Part shown: piece by piece, positions 11,030 to 22,529 of the stretch
Layout of the letters: the number at the start of each line of letters is the position of its first letter
Position numbering within the stretch: position 1 is the stretch's first letter
Assembly: GCF_051020975.1 (NCBI RefSeq)
Contig: NC_135037.1
Location: forward strand, 7,812,001 to 7,876,000
Direction of reading: 5' to 3'
DNA from: Osmia lignaria lignaria
Lineage: Eukaryota; Arthropoda; Insecta; Hymenoptera; Megachilidae
DNA length: 64,000 nt
Translations under genes and position numbers: made by a program
Notes under the pieces: generated by a model
The model's database searches: none
Told to the model about the DNA's origin: nothing
What the model saw: the letters and a program-made list of their open reading frames with translations, nothing else

Positions 11030-11400
11030 TGTCAGGGACGCAGAAATATAAGGGCTGCGGGGGTATAAGGAATGCAGAGATGTAACAGATGCAGAAGTAT
11101 AAGAGATCTAAGCATGTAAGGAATAGAGGGATGTAAGGGATGGAGGGATGTTAGGGGTGGAGAGATATAAAGGATGCAGGAATGTAAGAGAAGCCGTGAT
11201 GTAAGGGATGCAGCGATGTAAGAGATATAAGGTTGAGCTCCGTGGAGAGAAAAGAAATATTAAATGACTGGGGAGATTGAGCCAAAGTCCATGGGAATAA
11301 AATAATAAATGACTTGGGAGAGTGGTTCCCATGAGGCCCACAAATGGGGGTAAAGTAATAAATAAAAGTATAGTGGGGCAAGACACACACGAAGATAAAT
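11030..11400. repeat. Compound minisatellite, right copy
   Basis: Units of GGGATGTAAGGGATGCAG type occupy 11030-11230 and units with CCCATGAGG...AATAAATGACTTGG type occupy 11230-11400. Order, strand and consensus match the array at 8330-8850. Confidence 0.7.
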
Positions 11401-11459
11401 ACAGCAAATGAAATAAATGCAGAAAATAAAATAGGGGTACATATATGTTTAACAGATAG

Positions 11460-11910
11460 ATCCGCACACCTCAGCAGTCGTTATAAAACTGAGGGGGTTT
11501 CACATTGCTCGATGGTTGGCAATGGTGCCCGATCAGCCATGACGTTCCCCTTCACCGCCACGGCCAACTACCTTTACTTTACTTTCTTCTTTTTTTTAAA
11601 GTGGTGAAATCTTGCATAAGACCCTCTCTGACCCCTGGGAGAGGGCGTTAGTCGTACTGATTAAAATCCAACGGCGACCAACCCTTGCGCTAAAGGAGGG
11701 CTCTAGGACCTTACGCCTTACGTGTATTGCTCCGGAGCCCACCACACCTGCTACACAAGTACTTACTTACTGTTCAAAGATTGAGGGTATATTAGAGGGA
11801 CGGCACAGGGGCAAAGGGGGCACTTAGCACGCCCCGCATTGTCGCCACGTTTGATCCTCGCGTTCAAAGTTCACCGCGCCGCATCGTTCTCATTGTCAAT
11901 TACTTTGATT
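11460..11910. repeat. Unclassified dispersed repeat, GC-richer
   Basis: This block is distinctly GC-richer than its surroundings and has no coherent reading frame. The part at about 11844-11880 (CACGTTTGATCCTCGCGTTC and following bases) recurs in diverged form at about 62856-62890, so at least that piece is a dispersed repeat. Family not recognised. Confidence 0.45.
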
Positions 11911-12316
11911 ATATTAAATAACTAACAAGGACGTACGTACAGGGTGCCTTTTTAATTAAAAATGTTACATTATTACTAAAAGGAAAAGTCTACGGTCCTC
12001 GAATACTTTTGTTCTCGTTTCAATGCAAAGTCGTATTGAATACAGCTTGGGGTATGAGTGAATATAAGTTTGTCAAACAACTATTTTAATCATTTTTCGT
12101 TCTTGTGCTGATTTTGACTGATTTTTCAGAAATATAATCAAAGGGAGTAAAAATTGTCTTTTCAGTTATCTGTAGCCCCTGTAGCCAAGCAACCACTGCT
12201 GCATCCAGTGAAAATCAAACTGAAATTCAAATTGCATTTTATTGGCAGCCTTGCGTGAATTGCGGGCAACTTCAAGTTCTACAGTTGGCTACCCCGAGAT
12301 GTTGAACGGTTGGCAA

Positions 12317-12336
12317 CTTCTTTACCTAGCGGAAGA
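12317..12336 (+). promoter_or_regulatory. Candidate TOP transcription start of RpL7
   Basis: CTTCTTT directly upstream of the RpL7 start codon fits the terminal oligopyrimidine tract found at ribosomal-protein mRNA 5' ends. It would give a 5' UTR of about 20 bases. Assignment is by motif and position only. Confidence 0.45.
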
Positions 12337-14096
12337 ATGGCGGACGCGTAAGTACTATTGAAATCTTTCAATAAATCTGTAAACATCCTTTATTAGAATG
12401 CCTATAATATTTTTGAAATGTATTTTTATCAATCCTTGTTCAATTCTTTATTGGATGAATATTGTAGTTTTTTTCTTTCTTGAACAAATGATAAATTATA
12501 CTTCTCTGCTGACAAGTCATACCATTCATCAATATGAAATGAAGTGTAATTAATATTTCATCACTAAAGGCTATTAGTTTTTTAATAGAATGTTGTTTTT
12601 TGTTTTACATTCAGTACAATTTGTATATCTATTTAAAACAATCATCGGGAACAGTATTGTTGAGGAGAGCCTAACCTAGCCTAACCTAAATTACTTGTAC
12701 CACGCGACTCGTTCGTTAGAGTTGAATGTATAATTTTTAATCATTTATGCAGACCGAAGGAAACAACGGCCCCTCCCTCTAAAAAGCTGCCGGCAGTACC
12801 GGAGTCGGTACTTAAGAGAAGGAAAACCCGTGAAGCGGTGAAAGCTGCACGTCTTCAAATATCTCTCAAGGTACTTCATTTTCCTACAATGTTTCACGGT
12901 TGTTCCATGTATAGTAGATCAAGAAATAACAACTATTTATTTTCAGCAACGTGCAAATCAATACAAGAAGAGGAAAGAAATCTTCAAGAGGGCTGAAAAT
13001 TATGTCAGAGAATACAGAAGAAAAGAAAGAGATGAAATCAGGTTAATGAGACAAGCGAAAAATCGCGGTAACTATTACATCCCTGGAGAAGCGCGTCTTG
13101 CATTTGTTATCCGTATTCGGGGGTGAGTTATTATATTTTTTAAATATGATTTTATGCAGTTAGTGTTTATTTAGTGTATGATGAGCTAATATTATTTCAG
13201 TGTGAACCAAGTTGCTCCAAAAGTACGTAAAGTACTTCAACTTTTCCGCCTTAAACAGATCAATAATGGTATATTTGTGAAGCTGAATAAAGCAACAATT
13301 AATATGCTTCGTATTGTTGAGCCCTACATCACTTGGGGGTATCCAAATCTGAAGTCGGTCAGAGAGTTGATTTACAAAAGAGGATTTGCTAAGATTAATA
13401 GGCAACGTATTCCTATTACAAGCAATGCTCTCATTGAGAAGAAACTTGGTTAGTATTACTTATTAATTATACATTGACAAGTCCATGGAAGTTATATTCA
13501 TTCAGTTATGTAGCTTCCTTCCATCTTGTCAAAGAGTAATTGAATCTCTATATAGCCTTTTCGTATAAATTTACATTCTGGTTGTTAATGATTCATACAA
13601 ATTACATTTATAATTGAATTTAATTATTAATAATTGAATTTAATTGTTACAGGTCGTTCCGGCATTATTTGTGTTGAAGATTTAATCCACGAAATATTCA
13701 CGGTGGGATCAAAATTCAAGTTTGCAAGCAATTTCCTGTGGCCATTCAAGGTATGGTATCCAGCACATAACGTCAGATTCTTTATTGGCGACATAGGCAT
13801 GGTTGTAGAACTATTCAATGTTCTACTAACCTCCTACTATGTCGTACAGTAACACGAGTTTCTCTTTATGGCCTGCATATAATTTTTGCGTCCGTCAGTC
13901 AAACTCAAACATTTCAATAATTATTTAAATAATTATGATTTAATCTTTGAATTTTCAAGCACTCATTTCAATCTTTTATTTTTAGCTTAACACACCCACT
14001 GGCGGATGGCGTAAGAAGACTAACCACTATGTTGAAGGTGGTGATTTCGGAAACCGTGAAGACAAGATCAATGAGCTTCTCAGGGGAATGGTTTAA
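12337..14096 (+). CDS. RpL7: 60S ribosomal protein L7 (uL30)
   Basis: Exons 12337-12347, 12753-12870, 12947-13122, 13201-13448, 13653-13750 and 13986-14096 join with consistent phases to 253 residues. After the short MADAPKE start comes a basic N-terminal extension (VLKRRKTREAVKAARLQ, QRANQYKKRKEIFKRAE), then the uL30 core: FVIRIRGVNQVAPKVRKVL, LRIVEPYITWGYPN, SVRELIYKRG, and the C-terminal GDFGNREDKINELLRGMV. This is the usual RpL7 length and order. It is a structural protein of the large ribosomal subunit. The first coding exon is only 11 bases, a common layout for ribosomal-protein genes with regulatory first introns. It is convergent with the SLC46-like gene. Confidence 0.97.
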
Positions 14097-14115
14097 ATTT
14101 ATAAAAATCTTGATA

Positions 14116-14121
14116 AATAAA
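14116..14121 (+). terminator. Polyadenylation signal of RpL7
   Basis: AATAAA occurs 20 bases after the RpL7 stop codon, consistent with the very short 3' UTRs of ribosomal-protein genes. Confidence 0.6.
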
Positions 14122-14129
14122 TGTTTAAA

Positions 14130-14991
14130 TACAATAAGCTATTTTGTATTGATTTTTACTGGGGGTCTGAAAGGATATCCGGATTCATTTTATCGCAAGC
14201 CCTGATAATTATCTCCTATAGAAATTCAATGCTGCAACAATTGTTTCAGTAAACTTTATTTACTTCCTAAATACAAAACTATTGTACTATATCACAATAA
14301 GCTATAACGCGTGTACGGAAAATGATGCAGGTTCTTAATATAAATACTAATCGATAAAAACGTACAACAGGTCGATCGATAAATTTCTTTTCTCACGAAA
14401 AAACATGATACATTGTCCTTTGTTTATAATACTTGCATTCACTTAAGAATATCGAACACAAGGTAAAACCCATGTCTCGGTTGTCCAACAATAGAGTAAC
14501 ATTTCCATTTCCTGAATTTCATTTTTCATTATTAATATCGATGATCGGGGAAGATATATGCAAGTAATGTTCGTAATACTGATACACGTGAACAGACTGA
14601 TGCCTGTTCCATTTTTATTGTTATTAATTATTGTGTATTAAGTACCGGAGACTGCTTGTACTAGAATTTGAGATAAAGGATAGCTTTGCATATTAAGAAT
14701 TTCTTACTGTTGCAAAAAATATTTTTGATTATATTCACCATCAAAATTTTAATTGATTTAGTTATCCTTTCTATATCAATTATTATATTTCTTTAATAAA
14801 AATGTCTGCAATTTCAACGCGAAAAGACTGTACGTGTAGTAAATTTGCACCTCTGAAAATGATTCTTGATTTTTAAATCGTACAAGTATATGTTCGTAAG
14901 TTATTTCAGCACAAAGGTGTTAAATGATCATCTCATTGACCTCTCTTTTCTCTTCTTGCTTCGTCTCATTGATTACGATTTAAATCCTCAG
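14130..14991. other. Convergent 3' region between RpL7 and SLC46-like gene
   Basis: AT-rich and non-coding. It probably contains the 3' UTR of the minus-strand transporter; reverse-strand AATAAA signals are seen at 14614-14619 and about 14255-14260. Confidence 0.5.
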
Positions 14992-17900
14992 TTATAAACG
15001 ATCGGATTCGAAAGCTGCATTCGCGACACCGTTCATCGTACGAACTTCCGTCTTTTTCTCGCCGATAATTTGCCATTTCTCAGTCTTCGAATCACTGTCA
15101 TCTTGTTCCTCAGCCTTACTCTTTGCTTTTTTCTCTTGCTCCAATAGCTGACGATCTCTTCTATGTTCCGTGTACAACCATCTGTTAATCAAACAATAAA
15201 TTCATTTTCCAAAGTGTTGTTGATTGAGACGATGGTAACCAGGTAATGGCAGTACCGGAAGTGGAAGAACTTACAAGAAGGCGAACACGGCTGGCATGGT
15301 CAGACAGGCGCCGACGATGAAGAACGTTCCCGGAAATGTTTTCATAGTGGCAGCGTAAATGGAACTGTACATGGGACCGTAAACGAGAGGCATCATGGAC
15401 TCACAGACACCAAACAACGAGTTCACCTTGCCTGTAAATAATAAGGAGAATTAGGCTACCGTGATACCGTGAGTTTCTTTTACCTTCAACCCTGTTTTAA
15501 AGATCAAATAACGGGATTAATACATAGCTGGATAAAACAAGAAGAAGAAAAAGAAATCACTGTTAACTAAATGGGTTAGCCTCGTTAAACTTCAGTCTAG
15601 ACGAAAGAAAGAAATGCGGAAGTGTTAGTATGTATTCTAGGTTTAGTTAGTTATGTTAGTTACATTTTCATATACAAGGTGTTCGACAACAGGTGGGCAA
15701 AATTTTAAGGGGTAATTCTAGGGATGAAAATAAGACGAAAATCAAGAATAACGAAATAGCGTTTGCGGCTTTGTTTTCCAGTAATTAACGTTTAAAAATT
15801 CGAGTAAAAAGCGCCTGAAACCTGCAACCCGCCTAGCACCGACGTCTGAACGTCAGGTCTGCAGGGGCCGGTACAGTCATAACCAAGAATCATTGAATAG
15901 TAGAAACTTACCTCGTGCTATTCTGTTTCTCGGTACTGCAGCATTCGGCTTTCTCTTCTTGGTTATGACTATACCCATCCCTGCTGACCTGACGTTCAGT
16001 CGTCGGTGCTGGGCAGGTTGCAGGTTTTAGGCGCTTTTAATAGGGATACTTTTTTACAGAATAGGAAACGAATGATCCAACCATGAAGTCAATTCCTAGG
16101 CTCCTTTTTGCAGAAAGCCTTTTACGCATTGACTGACGGATACAAAAACAAATTTTTTGCACCCTTGAAGCTATTTCCTTTTTTTTCTCATAAATTAACC
16201 AATGTAATTCATGTTCCTTTCACGAGTACATTCTCTTTCCTCGTTCAATTTCTGATCAGTTAACGCTTATCTTTGCCTTATATAAGCCGATATTTTGCTA
16301 ATTACATAAACCAACAGCTACGATCTAAACGTTTTCACGGTGTAACGGTACACGTTACGCGTTTACACAGTAGCTTTAGAAAAAAGTTGTTCCGCAATGT
16401 CATTCTACAATGTCGAGGCAATAAATAAATTGCATTTGCATTTACTCACCTAGCTCGTCGGTTGATACTAGTTTCGATGCTATCGATCTCATTGCTATAA
16501 AGGATGTTCCATTCACGATTTCGACGATAGCAGCTGTAACACGAACGTAGAAAAATTATTCTTATCTCTCTGATGGCATTTATGATATTTATAGACGTTG
16601 CTGAAGTACTTAAGTGATTTGTTTCCTGAGTAATTCAAAAACGAATAGAATCTATTATTAGATACTAATGTGCTTTATTGAGAATTTAGAAAAATTGGAA
16701 TATTATTAGAACATGATATCAGTCTAATGACATTCATTTTTAGCTCCTTTCTTAAATCTTTAATATGGCTTATTGTAAATTCAATATTTTACGTAATATT
16801 CCATCTATAACCTTTAACTACTATAACTTTTTTTAAATACTTCAGTAGATTATTCAATGTCTGCAATGACTTTACCTAAATAAATCATCCAGTCAGTGGT
16901 GGCGAAGGCATATACGAAACCAGCTAAAATCTTGCTCATCGAACTCATGATACCAACGATAGCATCATCAATCTTCAAAATGTGACTAAACACACCGACT
17001 GATATAGCAGTACCTGCAAGAAATGATTGTCTTTTTAAACATCCTTTCCTTTCACCTGCCAATCTTCTGTTGATTAGTATAGAAGTTAAGAAATCTTCAA
17101 TAATTACTGATTGCATAACTTTCATCATTTTTATATCCTTCAAGTAAATTGACGGATAAATGTATTTGAGCTGCCAGTATTCGTGGGAAATATAGGTTTC
17201 TAGGACTACAGAATTTGTTCGGAAACTATGGTTGACAATTCCGGTTGGCAATGACACAATTGATTACATAACTGATTCCGGTTGCTTTCATAGTTCAATT
17301 AGGCAACGAAAATGCTCGTTCAATCGTGCGAGGGATTGCGGTTCCATGGAGGTCTTTAGGAAGAATAAAAAGAATCAAAAGAAAAATTCATTTTCTATAA
17401 ATTTGGAATATAATAAATATTCTAATTTATTTCAAAAAGAAACGTTTTATCGCAAACTTTGCGAAACCTTCGATCATCTGAAAGCACGTAACAGCGTCGA
17501 AGAAACGGTAATTTAGAAAGAAGTATATAATTCAAGGAGATTTATGTCTACATCGTTGCATAGTTGCATCGCGCCTTGATGCATCCTTGCAGGTAAAGAG
17601 GAGATGCAATCTGACACGTTGCCTTCGATTCTAAACAACATTTCCATTGTATACCGTGGAAAAAAGAAGGAACTGAATTTCATTATGGAAATCGATGGAG
17701 GAGTCGTGTTTCTTTATAAGATCGATGATACTTCCTGGTTATTACACTTCAGATATTCATGCACATATATTTCTGGTAACGAAGCTGTGGTATCTTCAAA
17801 TGGGGTGCTTGGGATAGATCAGTTTCAAGAATTTAAAGAAACTATCTTATTTGCTTACCGATTAAATTCGTTACCATTGCGAATGTCGTGAACATGCTGA

Positions 17901-20900
17901 ACATCACTTCGTTCCAATGGTACCTGTATCTCATGTACAGGTACATCACTGCCATTTCACCTGAAACAATAATTATTCACTCATGGTAATTACCTATTAA
18001 CCCAGTGAACTGTAAAATGAAGAAAGAAAAGAATTTCTACCAAACATTAACCCTTTTACTATGGAAATTAAATTCTTCAAAATTACCACTAGAAATATGT
18101 AGTTCCAGCTATAATTAAAAAAATAAATAAATTGCAACTAATTACAATTATCGTAACGAAGCCCGGTATGCCAATACTTTTTTTGATTAACAAACCGATG
18201 ACTCAGCTGTTTAGAAAATAATGATTTCGATTGTGAAGAACAAAAAGAACGATTATTTCATTTATTTCAAACGACGACCAGTTTCTAAATTGCAACCTTT
18301 GCAAACCTCGAGTTGCACTGTTTGAAATCCATGTGGGTGGATCAATTCCGTCTATAAACAGCATGAAAGATCATGGTCAAAACGTTTTTCAGAATTGCCG
18401 TGCCTCTCGTTTAGCCTTATTTAAACAATGTTGCTACGTGATCCGTAACAGCTTTCGAATTCAAGTTACCAATCATAAATTAAACATCAGGAGCGATTCG
18501 GCTCATTTATTAAAAAATAATTATGCCTTTCAAAATGGACATCGAAAAAAAAACGATGTTGTGACGTCAACTAGTAATATTCCTCCAGCTCTTCCAACAT
18601 TATTAAGAACAATTTGAAGAATCTTATGGATGGAACGATTCAAGAGGAATGTTGTTTAAAATCCTTATCGTCAATTAAGCGATGCAACTATAGTTTACAT
18701 GAATATTAAACAAAGAAAAACTTCAGCTCAGAGTGTGACTCTGCAATATCCAAAAATCATTTAATCCTCCACTGTACTAAATATGATTTCCTCCGCAACA
18801 AACATAAACTAGAATCTTCACTCAAGGACAGCTTAAAAAACAGTAAAATTCAGGACTTACTTAAATTTATAAAAGACACCAAACTGATAGAACAGTTAAA
18901 AAAAAAAACAAATGACAATTATCTACGTTCTACATGTGTTGTTTAGGTATTCTAAAAATTATAGGTTTAAAAACGCTGACTGAATCCTTTTTCATCGTTC
19001 TTTAAGTGTATCTTGGAATACTGTTCCTTGCAAATTCATCTCTTTATTATTCGTGTTCGTGTTTTTGCAAGAGCTTCTTTCTGTAGTCATGGAAGAATCG
19101 TGTTTTATTGAAAAGGAAAAGTCATAGTACACGATGATAGGAGGAATTTAAGAGGTTCGTTGTTGCAGTAAAAATGGATATTAATGAAATTGAAAGATAT
19201 TGTTTTTGAAAAAGTAGAATGGAAGGACGATCGTTAGATAGAAAAAGAAGAAACGACGCGATAATGGGCTATGATGGGAACGATTAAACAAATTACTTGA
19301 TGAACGAACTTGTATAACGATGTGTGTATCCTTATGTAATGTCGACTAATAACGAATCGAAATTGCCATGAATAAATTCGTGTGCACAGTACATTACACG
19401 GTAATAAAATTATTCCAATCTATCTTCGAGGGTATCATCGCCTGTCTGATCTATTAGATTGTTAAATACAAAATGATTATTTTATTAGAGAAACTTTTAA
19501 CAGCTATTAATTTAGAATAATTTAAAATAACAAGTTAAAGAAACATGATTTATTTTTAAATCCATTGACAATGAAAAAGAAATTTGCCAATGAAGATTCG
19601 TGAATTTTTCTCTATTAATTATGATTATTTTTTTTTTTTTAATGAAACGATACAGTATTGAACAATTGGAACTCTTCGAATCACCAGAACTGGATTTATT
19701 TCCGACGGTCAAAGATCTGAAATTACATCAATCTACTTAAGTAATCAGACCGTATTAGCATACTACGAATAGAATCTAGTTCTAAATAGGTGTATTGACT
19801 TCACACGTGCACTGTCAGTAATAATTTTGACTGTAGAGAAATCTTGGGCCATTGTGCAACGCCAACAAGGATTTGATTAATGGTACAAGGATTCGTGCGT
19901 CGACACCTATCAAGTGACATTTCTATTTTTTTTCTTTTCAATGTATTTATTTATGGCAATTTGAACAACTTTCACCGATTAATAAACTCGGCCACACGTG
20001 CCACGCGCGAACCAATGTCGAAAGAGGGTAACTTGATCGAATTAAAGGCGACGCTTGATTTAATTAGCGTAAACCAATTGTACAGTCCAATTACACAATG
20101 TTTCGAATGATTGGTATTAATATGCCTCTCTCCCATGCTCGATGTATTTACAGGCAAATTAAGTGACCTGCCATTCTTGAATTAATTATATTAATTAATT
20201 CGAGACGTAATAAAAATAAAATTAGAAAAGAATTTTATTTGTCAATTTGTAATCTACAAATACCCTGTAAATCTTTTAACATTTTTGACCCGTGACATTT
20301 AAAGGTTTTTAAAGAAACGTAAGAGGATATTGTGCAGTAGCAATGGAACGTTAAGAAATAGAAAATTTCTGAAATATACACGAACGTCTAATTATTAGGC
20401 TTTGAAAATCAGGAAGACGACCATTAGACGAAATTGTTATATGCAGCATGATTACTCACGACGCTCTTTGCAGCTCGTATCAAGGGAATAAAGACGTAAC
20501 GAAACATTATAATGTCCGGCGGTATTAGCGGTCTAATTAAATTATGACAAGGACGCTTCCCTTGAATTCCCTGTTGCAATACGAATTCGCGATGCGCTAA
20601 TAATCCGTAATCGACGGATGCAACTGCATTGTCGTTTAAGATTGGCATCGCGGTTGTTTAGAGAAAATTGAGGACACTAACAGTTGAATTACTGTTCCTT
20701 CAAGCATAGAAGTACCATATCTTATGAAAAAGGAGAAGAAAAGAAACAAATTGTCTTTTCACTCTTGAAGGATATTTTGTAGGAAGTTTCTTCAAGGATT
20801 CGATAAAACGTTTAATCACAAAACATAAACACCTTACCTATAAATTTTTATAGATAAATCTATAAATGTTCTCAAGAAAATAGTACAGAAAAGAAACTGC

Positions 20901-22529
20901 GTTTTCTGTAAATAATTGTTTTTTGAATATTTTATGACTTTTATGCTGGAGTGTACCAATTGAAAATGACAGCTTCTTTTATTTTATACCAAAGTTGTTT
21001 CTATCATTTCTATACCAGTTTTCCGGCTTTCCCGTAGCCGAAATGGTGCAATTACCGGTGGAAATCGTGCACGTGGCATGATTACCGCAGCAGCGGTAGC
21101 AGGATTAATGTGAGTTACGTGAAACTCTTCCCACTTTCATCTGGACGTCGATAGAGAGAAACTTTTTGTTCGCTGCAGGCTGGATTATCGTATCTAAACG
21201 TGGAAACGTTTCGTGAAAGTCGATGAAAATAAGAGTGGTAAATCGAAGGAAAAAACTTGGATACTCCTTCGAAGGAGGTACCATCCTCTGCCAGTGTTTA
21301 GAGGATTCAGTAGAGCGAAGAAATAATTACTGGCGATAAGCTTCGTCGAAAGAGAAATCGAATGCTACTGGTGAACGAATAGAGAAAAAAAAGATATTTA
21401 AAATAGCGAGCTGTAAATAGATACACTTCGATAACATAAATTAACGAGAAAATAAATGAATGTATTTAAAAATTTTCTTAATTGATTCGTGGCACTGATC
21501 ATTGATAAATTTCAGTGATATTCCAACAGATATTTTAAGAAAGCAACGCTTACCATAGAGAGGACCGATCACAACCATAACGACAACCATCAGCACCAGC
21601 ACCCTCTTCTGCCTATTATTCCTCCCTTTCTTGAACGCCACCCTAAACGTCTCTTCGATATGCTTGAACGCGAAGAAATCAAGAATCGCATTGCACAAGG
21701 ACATCTTCTCCGGTTGTTTCAGTCTAACTTTCGGCGCCTCTTTGATTACCACCAGACCGTAAATAAAAGTCAACACGTAACACACGGTGGATATACCAAA
21801 GACACCGTAGAAGCCAAGTTTCAAGTACAATATCCCGGACAACGCCATCCCGATAGGCACACCGAGGGACAAGAAAACGTTAGCAGCACCGATACGAAGC
21901 GTCCTCGATTCCACCGACGTGATCTCCGCGATGTAACTGAAAACACCCATGAACATGGTGAACCATCCTCCGGTTAACGCTGGCCACAGAGCCTCGAACA
22001 CTCCGGTCGCCTCCATCGAGACCTCGTGAAAGAAATAGGTGCACAGCAGCATGCTGACGCTGCTGAGAAACTCTCCGACGATTGGCAACAACATACAAGG
22101 TTTCCTTAAACCGGTACGATCGCTCCAGGCGCCCATGAAGAGGATCAGAATCGTCGGGAGACCACTGGTCAGAGCTGTCTTCCAAGTCTGCATGCCAGCT
22201 ACCAGCTGTTGGACAGCGGTCTCTTCAGCCTCGTAGCCTGTTGTATTTCTTATGGACAATGCTGTGCAAACTTCGTCGGAATAGGCTAGATTCACCCTGC
22301 AAGCCTTCTCCAGGCTGAGGTTCTGGGTGGCCAGGGAGGCTAACATGCAGGGGATCACGTAACAGGCGATCATGGGTTCCACGGTGATATTACTGGTGAA
22401 GTAGGTCCATTTCTGACGGAGAGTCATAGATTTCCAAACGACCGCTTGATCGGACACCTGGGTCACCGGTTCCCCTCGCTTCTTCTCCATGGTATCCGTG
22501 GATGTACCGTTTGGAACGATGTCGGACAT
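14992..22529 (-). CDS. SLC46 / proton-coupled folate transporter-like MFS protein
   Basis: Minus-strand exons 22529-21554, 17960-17859, 17013-16876, 16533-16450, 15431-15275 and 15181-14992 join in phase to 548 residues. After a 32-residue hydrophilic N-terminus the first exon encodes the N-terminal half of a major facilitator: an extracellular loop with glycosylation sites (NLS, NTT), MFS motif A (GAWSDRTGLRKP), and further membrane spans (VFLSLGVPIGMALSGILYL). Later exons give GEMAVMYLYMRYRYHWNEV, SHILKIDDAIVGIMSSMSK and SLFGVCESMMPLVYGPMYS, all hallmarks of SLC46 proteins. A charged 60-residue C-tail follows. SLC46 members carry folates or related anions with protons; the substrate here is not predictable. 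The 3.6-kb first intron (17961-21553) holds a LINE tail and the fourth a foldback element. Confidence 0.93.
15673..16038. mobile_element. Foldback element in SLC46-like intron
   Basis: Two 83-bp arms at 15807-15889 and 15956-16038 are inverted copies of each other (AAAGCGCCTGAAACCTGCAA near one outer end, TTGCAGGTTTTAGGCGCTTT at the other), separated by 66 bases. The preceding bases from 15673 (CAAGGTGTTCGACAACAGG and a stretch resembling AAAATAAGACGAAAATCAAG) look like a dispersed insect repeat, so the unit may begin there. Lies wholly within an intron. Confidence 0.65.
18707..18946 (+). pseudogene. LINE reverse-transcriptase C-terminal fragment
   Basis: An open stretch in the plus strand ending in TAG at 18946 reads SECDSAISKNHLILHCTKY, then a long charged region with LLKFIKDTKLIEQL. 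A cysteine/histidine cluster with H-x-x-x-H-C just before the end, followed by a helical tail with F-I-x-x-T, is the usual C-terminus of ORF2 in Jockey/I-type non-LTR retrotransposons. The polymerase domain is absent, so this is a 5'-truncated relic in antisense orientation within the transporter intron. Confidence 0.6.

Noticed and set aside
17604..17891. 95-residue plus-strand frame in the transporter intron
   Set aside because: It overlaps the antisense of a transporter exon (17859-17960) and has no family features.
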